This document shows, one piece after another, positions 11,484 to 23,553 of a stretch of 64,000 nt of DNA. This DNA is from a bacterium (GTDB lineage: Bacteria; Krumholzibacteriota; Krumholzibacteriia; LZORAL124-64-63). The position numbers and the translations under genes were made by a program. Position 1 is the stretch's first letter. Every line of letters starts with the position of its first letter. The notes beneath the pieces are model-generated. The model was not told where the DNA came from and searched no databases. It worked only from the letters and a program-made list of their open reading frames with translations. Location: assembly GCA_003353795.1 (NCBI GenBank), contig PIVY01000003.1, forward strand, positions 1-64,000, written 5' to 3'.

Positions 11484-14400
11484 CTACTTCACCAGGACGA
11501 GTGGCTTGACGCTGGTCTGACCAGCCGCCACCAACCTGCCGTAGTAGGTGCCGGACGCCACCTGGCGACCATCACCATCGCGACCGTCCCACCGCGCCTC
11601 GTTCTGACCGGCGGCCCGCTGGCCGTCGACCAGGGTGCGCACCAGCCGTCCCTGCACGTCGAAGACCCGCAACTCGGCGTGGCCGGCGGCCGGCAGGCTG
11701 AAGTGCAGTACGGTGGCAGGGTTGAACGGGTTGGGAGCGGCACCGTCGAAGCGGAACGCCACCGGCATGTCGTCCACCGGCGTGGTGCTGTCGGTCACCA
11801 CCATCGTGGCGGGGATCAACATCGTCGGGTCGGTCGCGTCGTTGGACGAGAAGGTCACTTCCGCGTGGTAATCACCCAGCACGAGGCCCGTGGCGTCGAA
11901 GTCGAAGACGACGTCCACGGTCTCGCCCGAACCGACCACGCCGGCCAGGGGATCGTAATCGAGCCACGGCACCTGCGAACCGGCGCTCAATCGGATCGCC
12001 ATGCCGTTGGTCAGGTGATTGCCGTTGTAGACAACCTGCAGGCCGTCGCTGGCGTCGTGGTTCTCGATGCCCACGGTGCACTCGTTGCCGTACGAGAAAT
12101 CGTTGTATTGGTAAACGATCACGCCGCTGGCGTAGAGGATCACCTGGAAGGTGAATGAGCCGTCATTGGAGTAGTGAGGCACATCCTGCCACTGCACGAT
12201 GTAGCGGTCGTTCGCCGCATCGTAGTAGCGATAGATGTTGCCGCCGTTGCTCGGATTCAGATCATCCCAGAACGGCGCCACCATCAGGTCCGGGGCGTCG
12301 GTATTGGGCATGGGCTGGTTGGTGTACGGATCGGCGTTGGAGCTGTCGAAGGTGACGAAGCCGTTGGTGCAGATCCGCAGCTGGGTGAAGGTGTCGCCGT
12401 AGTAGGGGAAGCCGAAGCCCAGATCGAACGGACCGTAGCTCTCGTCGTCGGCGTTGCCCACGGTGGTACCCACGCCGCTGACGTCCACCCAGTCGTAGAC
12501 CGGACCGCCGGGTTCGTTGCTGTCGACCCAGACATAGCCGTAGACGTCGGGGCCGCCGACGTCGGTGGCCGGCGACTGGCCGTCGCGCGGATCCTTGGCG
12601 CCCTTGGGCAGATGCAATGGATCGTGCACGGTGACCGCCTCACGAGGCGCGCCACCAACCTCCTCGGCTGCCAGGCGCCAGCTCAGGTCGTCGGCGCCGG
12701 TGTTCGTGATGCTGAAACCGCGCGATCCTTGTTCGCCCGTGGGCACGATCATGTAGAGAGGCGCCTGGGGATAGATCTCCGCGTGGGCGTCCAGAGGCAG
12801 CAGATACAGGTCCATCTCCAGGGGGCCCACCATCTCGATGGAGGTCTCGAGCCTGCCGACGAAGTCCTTGTTCGCCAGGATGTCGTAGGTCAGGCCCACC
12901 GGCAGGTCGATGGAATAGAAACCGCCGGCGCCGCTGGTGACCGGCGCCAGGGGCGTGTCCAGAGCTTCCACCGTGGCGCCCACGGCGACCACGCCATGAG
13001 GTCCGACGACGCGGCCCGAGAGGGCATACGCCGGCGCGGGGTCGATCTGGAAGGTCTGCTCGAGGGTCTCGTCCTCCACGATGGTGATCGAGTAGTTGCC
13101 CTCGAGATAACCGAAGCGCGTGACCACGAGGTCCACGTCGCCCTGCTGAAGGGTCATGCTGAAGGTACCGTCGGCGGCGGTCGTGGCGGACTGGTATCCG
13201 CCCACCACCTGAACCTGGGCCTCGGCCACCGGCGCGCCGGAATCGGCATCGACGAGGGTGCCCTCGAGATAGCCGAGTCCGTCCATCACCGCGATCACGC
13301 ACGCGTAGGCGTCGATGAAGCCGTGACCGTAGTCGTTGTCCTCACCGGGTGCGCCGAGGTCGATGGCCGTCGACATGATGACCTGCTTGATGGTGATCAC
13401 GTCCACGTTCGGATTGGCCGAGCGCATGAGCGCCACCACGCCGGCCACGTGCGGGCCGGCCATGGAGGTGCCGCTCTTGTAGCCGTAGCCACCGCCAGGC
13501 ACGGAGCTGTAGATGTCGCCGCCGGGTGCGGAGATCTCGGGCTTCATGAGGTTCTCCGACGGACCGCAGTTGGGACCCGCCGGGCCGCGGCTCGAGAATC
13601 CGTCGATGGAGAACGGCGGCGAGTGGCCGGTCGAGCCCACGGAGAACACGTTGTACAGGGTCGTGGCGCGATCGGCGGGGGAACGCAGGGAATGCCCGCC
13701 GGGGCCCTCGTTGCCGGCCGACCAGGTGACCACACAGCCGGCGGCTTCGAGGGCGTCGATGCCGTCCCACCAGCGGCTGTCGCAGTCCACGTAGGGCGGA
13801 TTGCCGGAGAAGTTCTCGTTGATGCCCCAGGAGTTCTGGACCACGTCGGGCACGTCGTCGGTGGTGCCGGGGTCACCGTCGGGGTCGGCCATGAAGGCCA
13901 GGGCGGCGAGCACGTCGCTGTCGAACTCGGCACTCACACCCTGATCGATGACGTTGCTGGCGATCCAGACGGCTCCTGGCGCCACGCCGATGGTGTCGTC
14001 GTCGGCCAGACCGGTGATGGTACCCATGACGTGGGTGCCGTGGCTGTTGAAGTCGGTGGGGAAGCTGGGATTGCTACCGATCACGTCGAGCCAGCACTCG
14101 CTCGGCGGAGCGATGAGGCCGCGCCAGCGACTGGCCAGCGCCGGGTGGTTGCCGTCGACGCCGGTGTCGAGGATACCCACGATGACGCCCTCGCCACGAA
14201 TGCCGAGCTCGTCCCAGACACGGCGCGACCCGATATTCTTCACGCCCGGCGTGATACCGATGCCGCGGTTGTCGGAGGCGGCATGCTCGTCCACCGGCTT
14301 CATGAGTTCGGGAACCAGATCCGGCTCGATGCGATCCACGTCGTCGCGCTCGGCCAGGCGATAGAGCATGTCCTTGGTGGCCACCACGACCACGCCGTTG

Positions 14401-14735
14401 ACGATCCAGTGGGGCGTGTAGCCCATGACGCCGCCGCCGGCCTTGTTGATCTCGAGCTCAGCCAGCAGATTCGCCTGGCTCGTTGCGGCGACATGTTTCA
14501 GCTCGTTGATCACGCGCAGGTGGCGGGTGGCCAGGGTCGCCTTCTCGAGATGGAGTTCGATGTCCATGCTCGTCACGTCGACCCGGTCGCGCATGAAGAC
14601 AAGGGCCTTCACGGGCGTGGAATCATCGGTGCGGTCGAGGAGGTCCTGTAGACCCGGGGCGATCTCGCCGGCCAGGGCGGCGCCGCTCAACAGCGCGACA
14701 GCCAGGGCCGAGAGAAGGAGCTTTCGCAACATCAT
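11484..14735 (-). CDS. S8 (subtilisin) family secreted peptidase with FlgD-like C-terminal domain
   Basis: GILDTGVDGNHPAL, NSHGTHVMGTITG, GTSMAGPHVAGVVALMRSANP; C-term APNPFNPATVLHFSLPAAGHAELRVFDVQGRLVRTL...GTYYGRL. Confidence 0.95.
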   Translation of the reverse strand: MMLRKLLLSALAVALLSGAALAGEIAPGLQDLLDRTDDSTPVKALVFMRDRVDVTSMDIELHLEKATLATRHLRVINELKHVAATSQANLLAELEINKAGGGVMGYTPHWIVNGVVVVATKDMLYRLAERDDVDRIEPDLVPELMKPVDEHAASDNRGIGITPGVKNIGSRRVWDELGIRGEGVIVGILDTGVDGNHPALASRWRGLIAPPSECWLDVIGSNPSFPTDFNSHGTHVMGTITGLADDDTIGVAPGAVWIASNVIDQGVSAEFDSDVLAALAFMADPDGDPGTTDDVPDVVQNSWGINENFSGNPPYVDCDSRWWDGIDALEAAGCVVTWSAGNEGPGGHSLRSPADRATTLYNVFSVGSTGHSPPFSIDGFSSRGPAGPNCGPSENLMKPEISAPGGDIYSSVPGGGYGYKSGTSMAGPHVAGVVALMRSANPNVDVITIKQVIMSTAIDLGAPGEDNDYGHGFIDAYACVIAVMDGLGYLEGTLVDADSGAPVAEAQVQVVGGYQSATTAADGTFSMTLQQGDVDLVVTRFGYLEGNYSITIVEDETLEQTFQIDPAPAYALSGRVVGPHGVVAVGATVEALDTPLAPVTSGAGGFYSIDLPVGLTYDILANKDFVGRLETSIEMVGPLEMDLYLLPLDAHAEIYPQAPLYMIVPTGEQGSRGFSITNTGADDLSWRLAAEEVGGAPREAVTVHDPLHLPKGAKDPRDGQSPATDVGGPDVYGYVWVDSNEPGGPVYDWVDVSGVGTTVGNADDESYGPFDLGFGFPYYGDTFTQLRICTNGFVTFDSSNADPYTNQPMPNTDAPDLMVAPFWDDLNPSNGGNIYRYYDAANDRYIVQWQDVPHYSNDGSFTFQVILYASGVIVYQYNDFSYGNECTVGIENHDASDGLQVVYNGNHLTNGMAIRLSAGSQVPWLDYDPLAGVVGSGETVDVVFDFDATGLVLGDYHAEVTFSSNDATDPTMLIPATMVVTDSTTPVDDMPVAFRFDGAAPNPFNPATVLHFSLPAAGHAELRVFDVQGRLVRTLVDGQRAAGQNEARWDGRDGDGRQVASGTYYGRLVAAGQTSVKPLVLVK

Positions 14736-14786
14736 ATTGGGGTCCCCTTTTTTTACGGTGAGGGTGAATCAGGGACAGCAGTGCGA

Positions 14787-14816
14787 CCGGCGGCGGGCCG
14801 GATGGCCCACCGCCGG
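14787..14816 (-). other. 13-bp hairpin between the M1 peptidase stop and S8 peptidase start
   Basis: CCGGCGGTGGGCC-ATCC-GGCCCGCCGCCGG read on the minus strand (one G-U pair). Confidence 0.5.
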
Positions 14817-14954
14817 TGACGATCGCATCTCATGGGAAATTTTATCACATACCGGGCTGTCGGGCTCGACATTTCGCGATCGAAATCGAAAATCACCCCG
14901 AATTCGGCGGCATGCCCGCGTCACCGGGCCGCCGACCACGATCTCGATCAGCCC

Positions 14955-16952
14955 CTACTTGACGAGCGCCAGACGCGCGGTCTCCCGCTTGCCCCCGGCC
15001 TCGGCCACGGCGAAGTAGACACCCGCCGCCACGGTACGGCCCTGACCGTCGCGACCGTTCCAGGCGATCTCGTTGGCCCCGGCGGGCAGATCGCCATCCA
15101 CCAGGACGCGCACCAGGCGGCCGGCGGCGTCGTGCAGGGCCAGCCGCGCCGGACCTGCCGCGCCCAGCTCCATCCGCAGGGTCGTCTGCGGGTTGAACGG
15201 ATTGGGATAAGCGGTCAACGACAGAGCCGACGACGTCGAGGGCACGTCGGTGATGGTGCCGGCGAACGCGTCGCGCAGGATCCACTCGTCGGGATCGAAC
15301 TGCGCCGCCCAGCCCTCGCCCGGCACGGTGAGGGTGTAGTACTGGACCTCGCGTTCATTCTCCAGGGTCACCCAGTGGTCGCCCTGGTCGGTGATGAACC
15401 GGATCGGAATGGGCATGGTGAACAGGCCGGTGTTGGTCTGGATCTGATCGATGCGCACGTGGGCGGTGGTGTTTTCGCCGTCGGGCACGAAGAGATAGGC
15501 GAAGCGGTAGCGCGGATAGTACTCGCCGTAGATCCATTGCTGGAAGAACGGTCCGAGATCCTGGCCGGACACCTCTTCCATCGCGCCCTGCAGGTCCTCG
15601 GTATCGGCCGCTCCGTACTCGAAGCGTTCGCGGTAGAGGGCGAGCCCCGCGAAGAAGTCCTCGTCGCCGACCACGCCGCGTAGCATGTGCACCACCCAGC
15701 TGGCCTTGTTGTAGCTGAGGTTGGAGTCGAAGATGCTGCCGAAGTTGTCGGGATTCTCCACGTAGATGGTGCCGCCGCCGGTGTAGCGGTTGTTCGCCAG
15801 GTCGTCCCGGTACGCCTGCGGCCCGTCGCTCTGCTCGAGCCAGTAGGCCTCCGACCAGGTTGCGAAACCCTCGTTGAGCCAGATGTGGTGGAAGCTCTTG
15901 CAGGTCACCATGTCGCCCCACCACTGATGTGCCAGTTCGTGGGCGGTGAGGCCTTCCCCGAAGTACCAGTAGATCATGCTCGAGCAGGTCTGGTGCTCCA
16001 TGCCGCCGCCCCAGGTGAAAGCGGCGTGTCCGTACTTCTCGTCGATGAAGGGATATTCGCCGAAGCCGTCGGCGAAGGCGCTGATCATCTCGGCGGTGAC
16101 CCCGTAGCCGTCGCGCGCTTCCTGCTCGTAGCTGGGGACCACGTAGTTGACGATGGGCATGGTCGCGCCCGACTCCGAGGTGTAGGTGTCGGTGAAGACC
16201 AGATAGGGATAGGCCGCGACCGATACCAGGTACGTGCAGATGGGATAGCGTTCCTGCCAGTGGAAGACGCGCCGACCGTCCACCATCTCCTCGCCCACGA
16301 GCAGACCGTTGCTGGCCACGATCATATTGGGATCCACGGCGATGTGCAGATCCACCGAGTCGGCCTTGTCGTGATTGAGGTCCTTGCAGGGCCACCAGGT
16401 GCGGGCGCCGAACGGCTCGCTCAGGGTCCAGATCAGGCGCTCGGTGTCGGCCCAGGCCCAGCCGAAGGCGCCGAGGCCGTTGGGGTTGCCGTGATAGTCC
16501 ACGGTGACCTCGATCTCCTGGCCCATGGTGTGGTCGCTGCCCAGGTCCACCGACAGCAGATTCGCCACGTGGGTATAGGCCGCCGGCTGCCCGGCCACCC
16601 GCACCGCGTCTACGATCAAGGCGATACTCTGCATGTTCAGGTCGACCATGCGCAGCAACGGGCCCACGACGGTGGCCCGCATGGTGACCGTGCCGGTGAT
16701 CAATTCATTCACGTGGTCGAGGTCCAGATCGAGATCGTAGAAGTGGACGTCGTAGAGATCCTGCTCCGTGCTCAGCTTGACGGGCCGGTCGTTCACGGCC
16801 CGGGCGGCGGCGGCGGTCTTGGCCTCGCCTTCCCACTGACGCCAGAATCCGGGCGTGTCGGGGACCTCGCCGGGGGTGGGTCCGGAGGTCGTCTGGGCCG
16901 AGATCGGTGCGGTGGCGAGCGCGACGAGGCACGCGAGCATGACGAAGCGCAT
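14955..16952 (-). CDS. M1-family aminopeptidase, secreted, FlgD-like C-terminal domain
   Basis: GGGMEHQTCSS, LTAHELAHQWWGDMVTCKSFHHIWLNEGFATWSE; C-term AYPNPFNPQTTLRMELG..LHDAAGRLVRVL..GVYFAVAEA. Confidence 0.95.
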   Translation of the reverse strand: MRFVMLACLVALATAPISAQTTSGPTPGEVPDTPGFWRQWEGEAKTAAAARAVNDRPVKLSTEQDLYDVHFYDLDLDLDHVNELITGTVTMRATVVGPLLRMVDLNMQSIALIVDAVRVAGQPAAYTHVANLLSVDLGSDHTMGQEIEVTVDYHGNPNGLGAFGWAWADTERLIWTLSEPFGARTWWPCKDLNHDKADSVDLHIAVDPNMIVASNGLLVGEEMVDGRRVFHWQERYPICTYLVSVAAYPYLVFTDTYTSESGATMPIVNYVVPSYEQEARDGYGVTAEMISAFADGFGEYPFIDEKYGHAAFTWGGGMEHQTCSSMIYWYFGEGLTAHELAHQWWGDMVTCKSFHHIWLNEGFATWSEAYWLEQSDGPQAYRDDLANNRYTGGGTIYVENPDNFGSIFDSNLSYNKASWVVHMLRGVVGDEDFFAGLALYRERFEYGAADTEDLQGAMEEVSGQDLGPFFQQWIYGEYYPRYRFAYLFVPDGENTTAHVRIDQIQTNTGLFTMPIPIRFITDQGDHWVTLENEREVQYYTLTVPGEGWAAQFDPDEWILRDAFAGTITDVPSTSSALSLTAYPNPFNPQTTLRMELGAAGPARLALHDAAGRLVRVLVDGDLPAGANEIAWNGRDGQGRTVAAGVYFAVAEAGGKRETARLALVK

Positions 16953-17116
16953 GGAAGCGGTCTCCTGGGCTGGTGGCGATGAAGCGGTCGGGGTCCATGA
17001 ATCTAGGGACAGAACGGTCCTGATTCCAGGGCCGGCACTCGAATTCGCTGTCAATTATAGCACGTCGGCCCGGATCACGGTCGGCGGGGCCGGCGAAACG
17101 CTCCAGGCGTCGCCAC

Positions 17117-17148
17117 GAAAAAACCCGGGGCCAGTCGACCCCGGGTTT
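17117..17148 (-). terminator. Intrinsic terminator after gapdh
   Basis: Minus strand: AAACCCGGGG..CCCCGGGTTTTTT. Confidence 0.9.
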
Positions 17149-17175
17149 CACGATGCACGGAGATCGGGCTGGGCT

Positions 17176-20000
<2,825 letters not shown>

Positions 20001-20004
<4 letters not shown>

Positions 20005-20477
20005 GGAGAGACGAAGGTCTCGCTCAGCGCCTCGAGCGCCGTCTCGGCGCCGTCCATGTCCACCAGGAACGCCACGGTGGTGAACGACGTGCTGATCATG
20101 TGCACGGTGATCCCGACGCCATCCATGGCGTCGAAGATCCGGCCGCCGATGGCGGGGCTCGAGCTGAACTGGGGCCCGTACACCGCGATGGCACTACAAC
20201 GCCGGTAGACTTCCACCCGTTCGGCGCCGATCTCCTCGCGGATGTCCTGCAACAATCCCAGAGCCTGATCCAGATCGTCGCAACCGATGGCCAGGCCCAG
20301 ATTCTGGTGCCCCCGGTCGTCGGTGATGGATGAGCAGCACACGATGTTGATGCCGGCCTTGCCCAGGGCGCCCAGCGAGCGGCTGGCGAATCGCGAGCCA
20401 GGCTCGGCGCCGAGAACCCGTACCAGCACGATCTGGTCAGTCCTGGTGATGCCGCCGACGGCGATCTTTCCGGTCAT
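20001..20477 (-). CDS. Stand-alone tandem ACT-domain protein (aspartokinase regulatory-like)
   Basis: ITRTDQIVLVRVLGAEPGSRFASRSLGALGKAGINIVCCSS..AIAVYGPQFSSSPAIGGRIFDAMDGVGITVHMISTSFTTVAFLVD; no kinase domain. Confidence 0.75.
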
Positions 20478-20783
20478 GTGTTGCGCGCTCCTTCGAGAAG
20501 TCGGTCCGTCACCGGGTGGCGGGCGGGTCCCGCTAATATGGTTCCTGGCATGCCGGACACCAAACCCGGCCTCCGTTTCGAGCCGACGCGGTGCGCCCGA
20601 AACGGTCGTCATTCGGTGATTCTTTACTCTGGAGCGGTTTTTTGTAGCCTGAGACAATTTTGCCGTTGAAGGAAGTCGCTCAGGTCGGATACATTGCCTC
20701 GGCCCGACCGACGCTCGCCCTCCGCGCCGGGCGTCGAGAACCATGCGACGGTTTGCACCCCACACATCCGAGGAGAGGCGCCG

Positions 20784-21965
20784 ATGGACCACGCCGACCC
20801 CGCACCCGCCACCCCCAAGCGCCGCACTCCCTGGAACACCCTCTCCGCCCGCGTCATCGCCATGGTCAGCCGCAAGGGCGGCGTGGGCAAGACCACGTCG
20901 GCGGTAAACCTCGGCGCCGCGTTCGCACTCTCGGGACATACCGTTCTGGTCATCGGCGTGGATCCCCAGTGCGGCGTGTCCCGCACCCTCGGCTGCGGCC
21001 CCGACGATCTTACCGGCGGTCTCGTCGACCTCTTCGACCAGGATCTGCCGCTGACGCACCTCGCCCAGACCAGCCCCCTCAAGGACCTCTTCTTCGCCTC
21101 CACCCGCGTGCGCGACATGTCCGAGGAGGAGCGCTTCCTGAGCCTCATGCACGAGCGCCCCGACACCTTCGTGCAGGAGGTCGACCGCGCCCGCAATCTC
21201 TACGACACCATCATCATCGATTGCCCGCCGCACCTGGGATCTCCCACCCGTGCGGCACTGAGCGCGGCCGACAGCGTCCTGGTGCCCGTGCAGGCCGAGG
21301 AACTGTGCCGCGATTCCCTGGGCACCCTGCTCGGTGCTCTCGACACCTTCAAGGAAGCCCGCGGCGGCCAGGTGCTCGAGGACGGTCCCGAGCTGGAAGG
21401 CATCTTCCTGACCATGCTCAACGAGCGCACCCGCATGGGTCGTCACGTGGCGGCCGCCGTGGCCGAGGAGTTCGGCCCCGTGCTGCTGGAATCATCGGTG
21501 CCGCGCACCACCCGCCTCAGCGAGATGGCGCTGCGCGGCAAGCCCAGTGTGATCTACGACCGCCGCTCGCCCGGCAGCCGAGCCTATTTCAATCTGGCCG
21601 ACGAGATCTTGACCCGATATCGGATTCGCGAAGGCCTTACGGCCGGCGGAAAATCGAAGGCCGACGCCCCGTCCGACGGGACGGCGGCGGACGTCGCCGG
21701 CGCGGTGAGCGCTGCTGCGGCCCCCACCGGCTTGCAGGAATCGCCGGGCGCCGGAATCCGCCTGGCCGAGAACCTCGAGAGCCTGCTGGGCGACCTGCGG
21801 GCCTCCGGATCCCTCGAAGTGCCCTCCGCCCCGTCGGCCAACGAGATCTCGGCCCCGGAGATGGTGTCCCTGGAAGACCTTCTCGCCGAGGAGGAGTCCG
21901 GCGCATCCGATCCCTGGGACGAGGCGTTCCGGTCGGGAGAGAACCGGCCGGACCGGCTGAACTAG
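20784..21965 (+). CDS. ParA/Soj-like partition ATPase with C-terminal extension
   Basis: VIAMVSRKGGVGKTTSAVNLGAAFALSGHTVLVIGVDPQ; TIIIDCPPHLGSPTRAALSAADSVLVPVQAE. Confidence 0.9.
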   Translation: MDHADPAPATPKRRTPWNTLSARVIAMVSRKGGVGKTTSAVNLGAAFALSGHTVLVIGVDPQCGVSRTLGCGPDDLTGGLVDLFDQDLPLTHLAQTSPLKDLFFASTRVRDMSEEERFLSLMHERPDTFVQEVDRARNLYDTIIIDCPPHLGSPTRAALSAADSVLVPVQAEELCRDSLGTLLGALDTFKEARGGQVLEDGPELEGIFLTMLNERTRMGRHVAAAVAEEFGPVLLESSVPRTTRLSEMALRGKPSVIYDRRSPGSRAYFNLADEILTRYRIREGLTAGGKSKADAPSDGTAADVAGAVSAAAAPTGLQESPGAGIRLAENLESLLGDLRASGSLEVPSAPSANEISAPEMVSLEDLLAEEESGASDPWDEAFRSGENRPDRLN

Positions 21966-21990
21966 CCACTCGTCACCGCCGCGAATTCTG

Positions 21991-22025
21991 CCGGGAGGAT
22001 CCGGGGTTTGCCCGGATCCTCCCGG
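21991..22025 (+). terminator. Perfect 15-bp hairpin, probable terminator
   Basis: CCGGGAGGATCCGGG-GTTTG-CCCGGATCCTCCCGG, 26 bp after the ParA-like stop. Confidence 0.75.
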
Positions 22026-22107
22026 TATTCTAGATTTGGCCCTGCCCGGGCGTCGTATACCACGCCCAGCCACCGATCCGTCGCGAACCGGTCCCCGGAG
22101 GTCCGCC

Positions 22108-23283
22108 GTGCAACCCGACCAGATGCTCGCCCTCGTCTACGACAAGTCCACCATGCCCTGGGACACTACCCGCGGTTTCGAGAAACGCGCCGTCGCTCGC
22201 CCGGTCCTGGACCCGGAGCAGGATCCCGTGGACGCCGACAGCGTCATCGTCAAGGTCATCTACGCCGGCTTCTGCGGCAGCGACCGTGGCATCTGGAACC
22301 GCACCGCCTTCAAGGGCATGATCTTCGACAGCCTCAAGCGCGAACAAGCCGCCGTGCGGGTGATCGGTCACGAGATGGTGGGCGAACTGGTGGAAGTGGG
22401 TGCGCGAGCCGCGAGCCAGTACGGCTACCGGGCCAAGGACATCGTGTCGACCGAGAGCCACATCATCTGCAACACCTGCTACCAGTGCCGCATCGGTCAG
22501 ACCCACATCTGCGCCAACGACATCATCATCGGCATCGCCCAGAACGGCTGCTTCGCCGAGTACATCAAGCTGCCGGCCCAGACCCTCTGGCCCACCGACC
22601 AGCGCAAGATCGACCTGAAGGTGGCCGCAGTGCAGGAGCCCTTCGGGAACGCCGTACACGCCGCCTCGGCCGCCGACCTGCGCGGCAAGACGGTGGCCGT
22701 GTTCGGCTGCGGCACCATCGGATTGTTCTGCATCATGGTGGCCCGGGCCCTGGGCGCTACCCGGGTCATCGGCGTCGAGCCGGTAGCCAAGAACATCGAG
22801 ATGGCGCGCCAGCTTGGCGCCGATGACGTGATCCCGCTGGACATGAAGCAGTCGGCCAAGAACGGCTGGAGCGCCGACAAGGAACTCGTCCAGCAAGTGC
22901 GCGAGGCCTTCGGCGGCATCGGCGCCGACGTGTCGCTGGAGATGGCCGGCTTCAACACCAGCGTGAACAACGCCATCCAGTCGACGCGACGCGGCGGTGA
23001 CGTTATCCTGTTCGGCCTGAAGCAGGGCAACTTCCGGATCCAGGCCATGGACCGGATGATCGTCAACGGCATCACGCTCCGCTCGGTCATCGGTCGTCGA
23101 CTGTTCGAGGACTGGTACACCACGCGCAATCTCCTGGAAGACCGCAGCAACGGCATCCAGGACCGCATCAAGGACGTGATCCTCGGCGGCGGCACCGAAT
23201 CGGTGGTCCACATCCAGGACTTCACCCCCGAGGGCTTCGAGCAGACCCTGGCGGCCTGGCCCAAGCCGCTCATCCAGTTCTGA
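22108..23283 (+). CDS. Zinc-dependent medium-chain dehydrogenase (threonine dehydrogenase-like)
   Basis: GTG start; GFCGSDRG, GHEMVGE, structural-Zn ESHIICNTCYQCRIGQTHIC, VFGCGTIGLFCIMVARALGA. Confidence 0.88.
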   Translation: MQPDQMLALVYDKSTMPWDTTRGFEKRAVARPVLDPEQDPVDADSVIVKVIYAGFCGSDRGIWNRTAFKGMIFDSLKREQAAVRVIGHEMVGELVEVGARAASQYGYRAKDIVSTESHIICNTCYQCRIGQTHICANDIIIGIAQNGCFAEYIKLPAQTLWPTDQRKIDLKVAAVQEPFGNAVHAASAADLRGKTVAVFGCGTIGLFCIMVARALGATRVIGVEPVAKNIEMARQLGADDVIPLDMKQSAKNGWSADKELVQQVREAFGGIGADVSLEMAGFNTSVNNAIQSTRRGGDVILFGLKQGNFRIQAMDRMIVNGITLRSVIGRRLFEDWYTTRNLLEDRSNGIQDRIKDVILGGGTESVVHIQDFTPEGFEQTLAAWPKPLIQF

Positions 23284-23319
23284 CAGCGCCTGTCCTCACC
23301 GGCGCGAGGGAGGATCGAC

Positions 23320-23553
23320 ATGAAGGTCAGCATCGAGTACTGTCGCGTCTGAAACTACGAGCCGACGGCCGCCGGTCTGGCGGAACGCATCCGTGAAACG
23401 CTGGATGTCGAGGTCGAGCTCGTGGCCTCCGGTGGGGGCGTCTTCGAGGTGACGGCTGACGGAAACCTGGTCTTTTCCAAGAAAGCCCAGGGCCGTTTCC
23501 CCGATGACGAGGAGGTGCTGGGTCCATTGCGGGACCTCAAAGACGGATCGTGA
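23320..23553 (+). CDS. SelW/Rdx (SelT/SelW/SelH)-family selenoprotein; TGA at 23350-23352 read as selenocysteine
   Basis: Not in the ORF track because of the internal TGA. Readthrough: MKVSIEYCRVUNYEPTAAGLAERIRETLDVEVELVASGGGVFEVTADGNLVFSKKAQGRFPDDEEVLGPLRDLKDGS. CxxU in the Rdx position, GAGGGAGGA SD at 23306-23314, GTGA overlap with the next gene. Confidence 0.9.
23366..23387 (+). promoter_or_regulatory. Candidate bacterial SECIS hairpin
   Basis: CG-g-CCGCC-GGTCT-GGCGG-aa-CG. Apical loop GGTCT (23374-23378) closed by a 5-bp stem; loop begins 21 nt after the TGA. Confidence 0.75.

Noticed and set aside
12174-14651. 825-aa plus-strand ORF
   Set aside because: Antisense to the S8 peptidase; His/Asp/Gly/Val-rich mirror translation with no recognisable motifs.
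23320-23352. Reading the TGA at 23350 as a true stop giving a 10-aa peptide
   Set aside because: Family-like sequence continues in frame to 23550, with an SD, a bSECIS-like hairpin and coupling to the next gene.
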